NCBI GenBank assembly: GCA_963989245.1
Contig: OZ022346.1
Coordinates: forward strand, 6,187,426 to 6,251,425
Direction of reading: 5' to 3'
From: Nansenia antarctica
Taxonomy: Eukaryota > Chordata > Actinopteri > Argentiniformes > Microstomatidae
DNA length: 64,000 bases
Position numbers and translations under genes: made by a program. Positions 46,247-64,000 of the stretch are shown here, piece after piece; the stretch's first letter is position 1, and every line of letters begins with the position of its first letter. The notes beneath the pieces were generated by a model that was not told where the DNA came from, searched no databases, and worked only from the letters and a program-made list of their open reading frames with translations.

Positions 46247-46964
46247 TTCAGTACAGACATTGACCTTGTGATGCACACGCACGTTTGCGCAATTGCTGCA
46301 CTACTTCTAACTCGCGCCGTCTTTCACACTTTTTATGTATCTCCAGTGAGGAATGCAGCACACTCTTAAAGGAGAGGTTTCTCAGGGTTGCAAATAGACG
46401 GTGAGGGAATGAGAGATCAGCCAGTTAAATCCAAGTTAAATCCAAGTAGACAATCATTTCTCGGGTCCCTAATCATGTGACGCCCGACACGTTCAACATT
46501 AACGGGAACAGGACATAGTTTATCTTTAATGAACACATTTGGAATTCAATGTTTTTCAATTCAAAAGGAGGAGCATGTGTCATGGAGGAAGTGAGAGTCT
46601 CTGATGTTGACCGTAGCATGGAGCAGGTTAGACACATGGAAGAATAGGCTCCATGCTGTCTCTATTATCCGATGTGGGACATACCATGGAGCATGTTCTC
46701 CATGCTATGGACAATAACCTGAGAAAAAAAGGAGCTTGTCATGTAGCATGGGGATATTGTTCAAATATCTAATTTGGAATGGAGCGTGGAGGAATAAAGA
46801 CCATGATATGCTATATCCATCCACAGAATACTGAATAACCAAATACTACATTGAATTTAGATTACACCCTTTTTCACCAGTCCCAAGAGGTCTGACTTTC
46901 AGAGTTGAGGTCAATTCAAATTCAATTCATGTGAAGTGAAGCATTTCTCTCGAAATGAATTCAA
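45778..46964. other. Unassigned sequence with (att)n
   Basis: An (att)n tract is at 46214-46243. 46565-46760 has repeated 'catggag' phrases with short inverted copies. No exon was supported. Confidence 0.35.
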
Positions 46965-48077
46965 ATGTTAAGTAGATGTGGTTCCAGTCCTACCTTTCCT
47001 ACAGGAAACAGTTTGTCACCATCAACGGCTCCAGTTCCTCCCCAGCCCCAGTCAACCAAGGCATGCCTCAAGCCTCTGTGCTTGGACCCCTCCTCTTCAC
47101 TATCTACATGCTTCCCCCCTCGGCCAGATCATCCGCCACCAGGGCCTAAACTTCCACTGCAATGCCGATGACACGCAAATGTATCTCAGCACAACACCAT
47201 CCTCTCAGCTCCCCCCTCAATCTTGTCAACTGCCTGCTTGAAATAAAAACATGGATGTCATCTAACCTACTCAAACTCAACAGTAAGAAAACAGAGCTCA
47301 TGGTTGTGGCACCCAAGGCGCTGCTCCGGAAGGTTGGTGACTTTCTCCTCCAGGTCGACGGCTGCTCCATCTCCCCATCCCCCAAAGTCCGCAACCTAGG
47401 TGTCATCCTTGACTGCACCTCCTCCTTCCAGTCACACATCAGATGATCCATCACCAAATCTGCCTTCTTCCACCTCAAAAACATTGCCAGACTCCGATCG
47501 TCCAACTCTGTGGCCGAAACCCTCGTCCACGCCTTCGTCACCTCCCGCCTGGACTATTGCAACGGAGTCCTGTTTGGGGTACCCAGCAAAGCCCTGGACA
47601 GGCTCCTGTTTGTGCAGAACTCAGCTGCCAGGGTAGAGCAGTACATTACCCCACCCTCATCCACCTCCACTGGTCCCGGTCAAGTCACGCGTCCTTTACA
47701 AAATCCTCCTCCTCACCTACAAATCCCTCCATGCTCACGCCCCCTAGTATCTGTCTGACCTTCTCCGCCAATATACCCCATCCTGGTACCTGCAGTCCCC
47801 AGACATGGGTCTGCTCTCCACCCCCCCGCACCAACCTACGAACCTTTGGGGACAGACCCTTCTGGCAGCACCCACCCTTTGGAACTCTCTCCCCACAGTG
47901 ATCCGCAACGCCCCCCCCACCCCCCCCCCCCCCCACCACCACCCTGGACACCTTCAAATCTGCCCTCAAAACCCATCTGTTCACCTTTGGCCCCTAGTTT
48001 AGTTTTTGGCATTGTGTTCTGTTTTTGACTGTCTTTCTGTAAATGTGTTCCTTGAAAGGTGCAAAATAAATCCAAGA

Positions 48078-48110
<33 letters not shown>

Positions 48111-48112
48111 GA
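46965..48112 (+). pseudogene. L2-type LINE, RT C-terminal half
   Basis: Readable in shifting plus-strand frames: a motif-B-like phrase (VLGPLLFTIYMLP), SSNLLKLNSKKTELMVVAPK, LGVILDCTSSFQSHIR, SRLDYCNGVLFGVPSKALDR and the terminal WNSLPTVIRNA. A 3' UTR and an (att)n tail (48078-48110) follow. Several frameshifts show it is dead. It is the longer relative of 18946-19370. Confidence 0.8.
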
Positions 48113-48138
48113 TGATGAAATGCATTGTGGGTAAAGTG

Positions 48139-63329
<15,191 letters not shown>

Positions 63330-64000
63330 CTGCAACACCACAACCAGGAAAACTATCACCTGCGTCTTATACAGCGTCTGCAACACCACAACCAGGACAA
63401 CTATCACCTGCGTCTTATACAGCGTCTGCAACACCACAACCAGGACAACTATCACCTGCGTCTTATACAGCGTCTGCAACACCACAACCAGGACAACTAT
63501 CACCTGCGTCTTATACAGCGTCTGCAACACCACAACCAGGACAACTATCACCTGCGTCTTATACAGCGTCTGCAACACCACAACCAGGACAACTATCACC
63601 TGCGTCTTATACAGCGTCTGCAACACCACAACCAGGACAACTATCACCTGCGTCTTATACAGTGTCTACAACACCACAACCAGGACAACTATCACCTGCG
63701 TCTTATACAGCGTCTGCAACACCACGACCAGGACAACTATCACCTGCGTCTTATACAGCGTCTGCAACACCACAACCAGGACAACTATCACCTGCTTCTT
63801 ATACAGTGTCTGCAACACCACAACCAGGACAACTATCACCTGCGTCTTATACAGCGTCTGCAACACCACAACCAGGACAACTATCACCTGCGTCTTATAC
63901 AGCGTCTGCAACACCACGGCCAGGACAACTATCACCTGCGTCTTATACAGTGTCTACAACACCACAACCAGGACAACTATCACCTGCGTCTTATACAGTG
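63330..64000. repeat. rock2: 48-bp array copying the rock2 3' splice site and exon start (runs off window)
   Basis: On the gene strand each unit contains 'ggttgtggtgttgcag' (acceptor), the 18-base exon start 'acgctgtataagacgcag' and then 'gtgatagttgtcct'. There are about 14 units, all of 48 bp. The frame TLYKTQ-VIVVLVVVLQ stays open except at a variant unit near 63665. Confidence 0.93.

Overview
The window is vertebrate nuclear DNA, almost certainly from a ray-finned (teleost) fish. The evidence is GT-AG introns, a polydactyl C2H2 zinc-finger gene in the fish style, Tc1-like, hAT-like and piggyBac-like transposon remnants, L2/RTE-type LINE fragments, a tRNA-derived fish SINE with the usual 'gcagacgcttttatccaaagcgac' body, and very dense CA/GT, GA/CT and minisatellite arrays. 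The species cannot be named from the sequence. No bacterial-style operon, CRISPR array or rRNA gene was seen. Layout: (1) 1-5.1 kb is repeat debris: LINE pieces, a solo LTR with a 5-bp target duplication, and a TIR transposon nested in it. (2) 5.16-12.03 kb, minus strand, holds a three-coding-exon zinc-finger gene (770 aa, 15 fingers), with a possible noncoding first exon and a YY1-type promoter motif near 12.02 kb. (3) 12.2-35.7 kb is a large rearranged block in which one small three-exon gene, coding for a 126-aa single-pass membrane protein I do not recognise, occurs three times. Copy A (plus strand, 12.75-13.64 kb) has lost its first exon. Copies B (20.96-22.03 kb) and C (33.53-34.63 kb), both minus strand, look intact. 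A and C, with their long 30-bp minisatellites, form a giant imperfect inverted repeat. B and a Penelope-like retroelement with two long ORFs (23.9-28.06 kb; an SGNH-like ORF1 and an RT plus GIY-YIG ORF2) lie between them. (4) 35.8-48.1 kb has no host gene I can support: LINE and Tc1 relics, a hAT-like element carrying a minisatellite, a near-perfect foldback element and an L2-type LINE. (5) 48.14-64.0 kb, minus strand, holds the last 11 recognised exons of rock2 (Rho-associated kinase 2), from the coiled coil and Rho-binding region through the split PH/C1 domain to the C-terminus. All exon phases join without error. The kinase-domain exons lie beyond the right edge. The strongest unexplained pattern is in rock2. 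At four or more exon-intron borders the intron carries a tandem array whose unit is a copy of the neighbouring splice site: two 5' splice sites (about 24 and about 10 copies) and two 3' splice sites (3 and at least 14 copies). Two of these arrays keep the reading frame through every unit examined, or nearly every unit. Related behaviour occurs elsewhere: a 30-bp minisatellite is an in-frame expansion of ten codons of a LINE reverse-transcriptase C-terminus, and another 30-bp minisatellite is an expansion of a piggyBac-like MITE end. All identifications come from reading the sequence; no database search was run.
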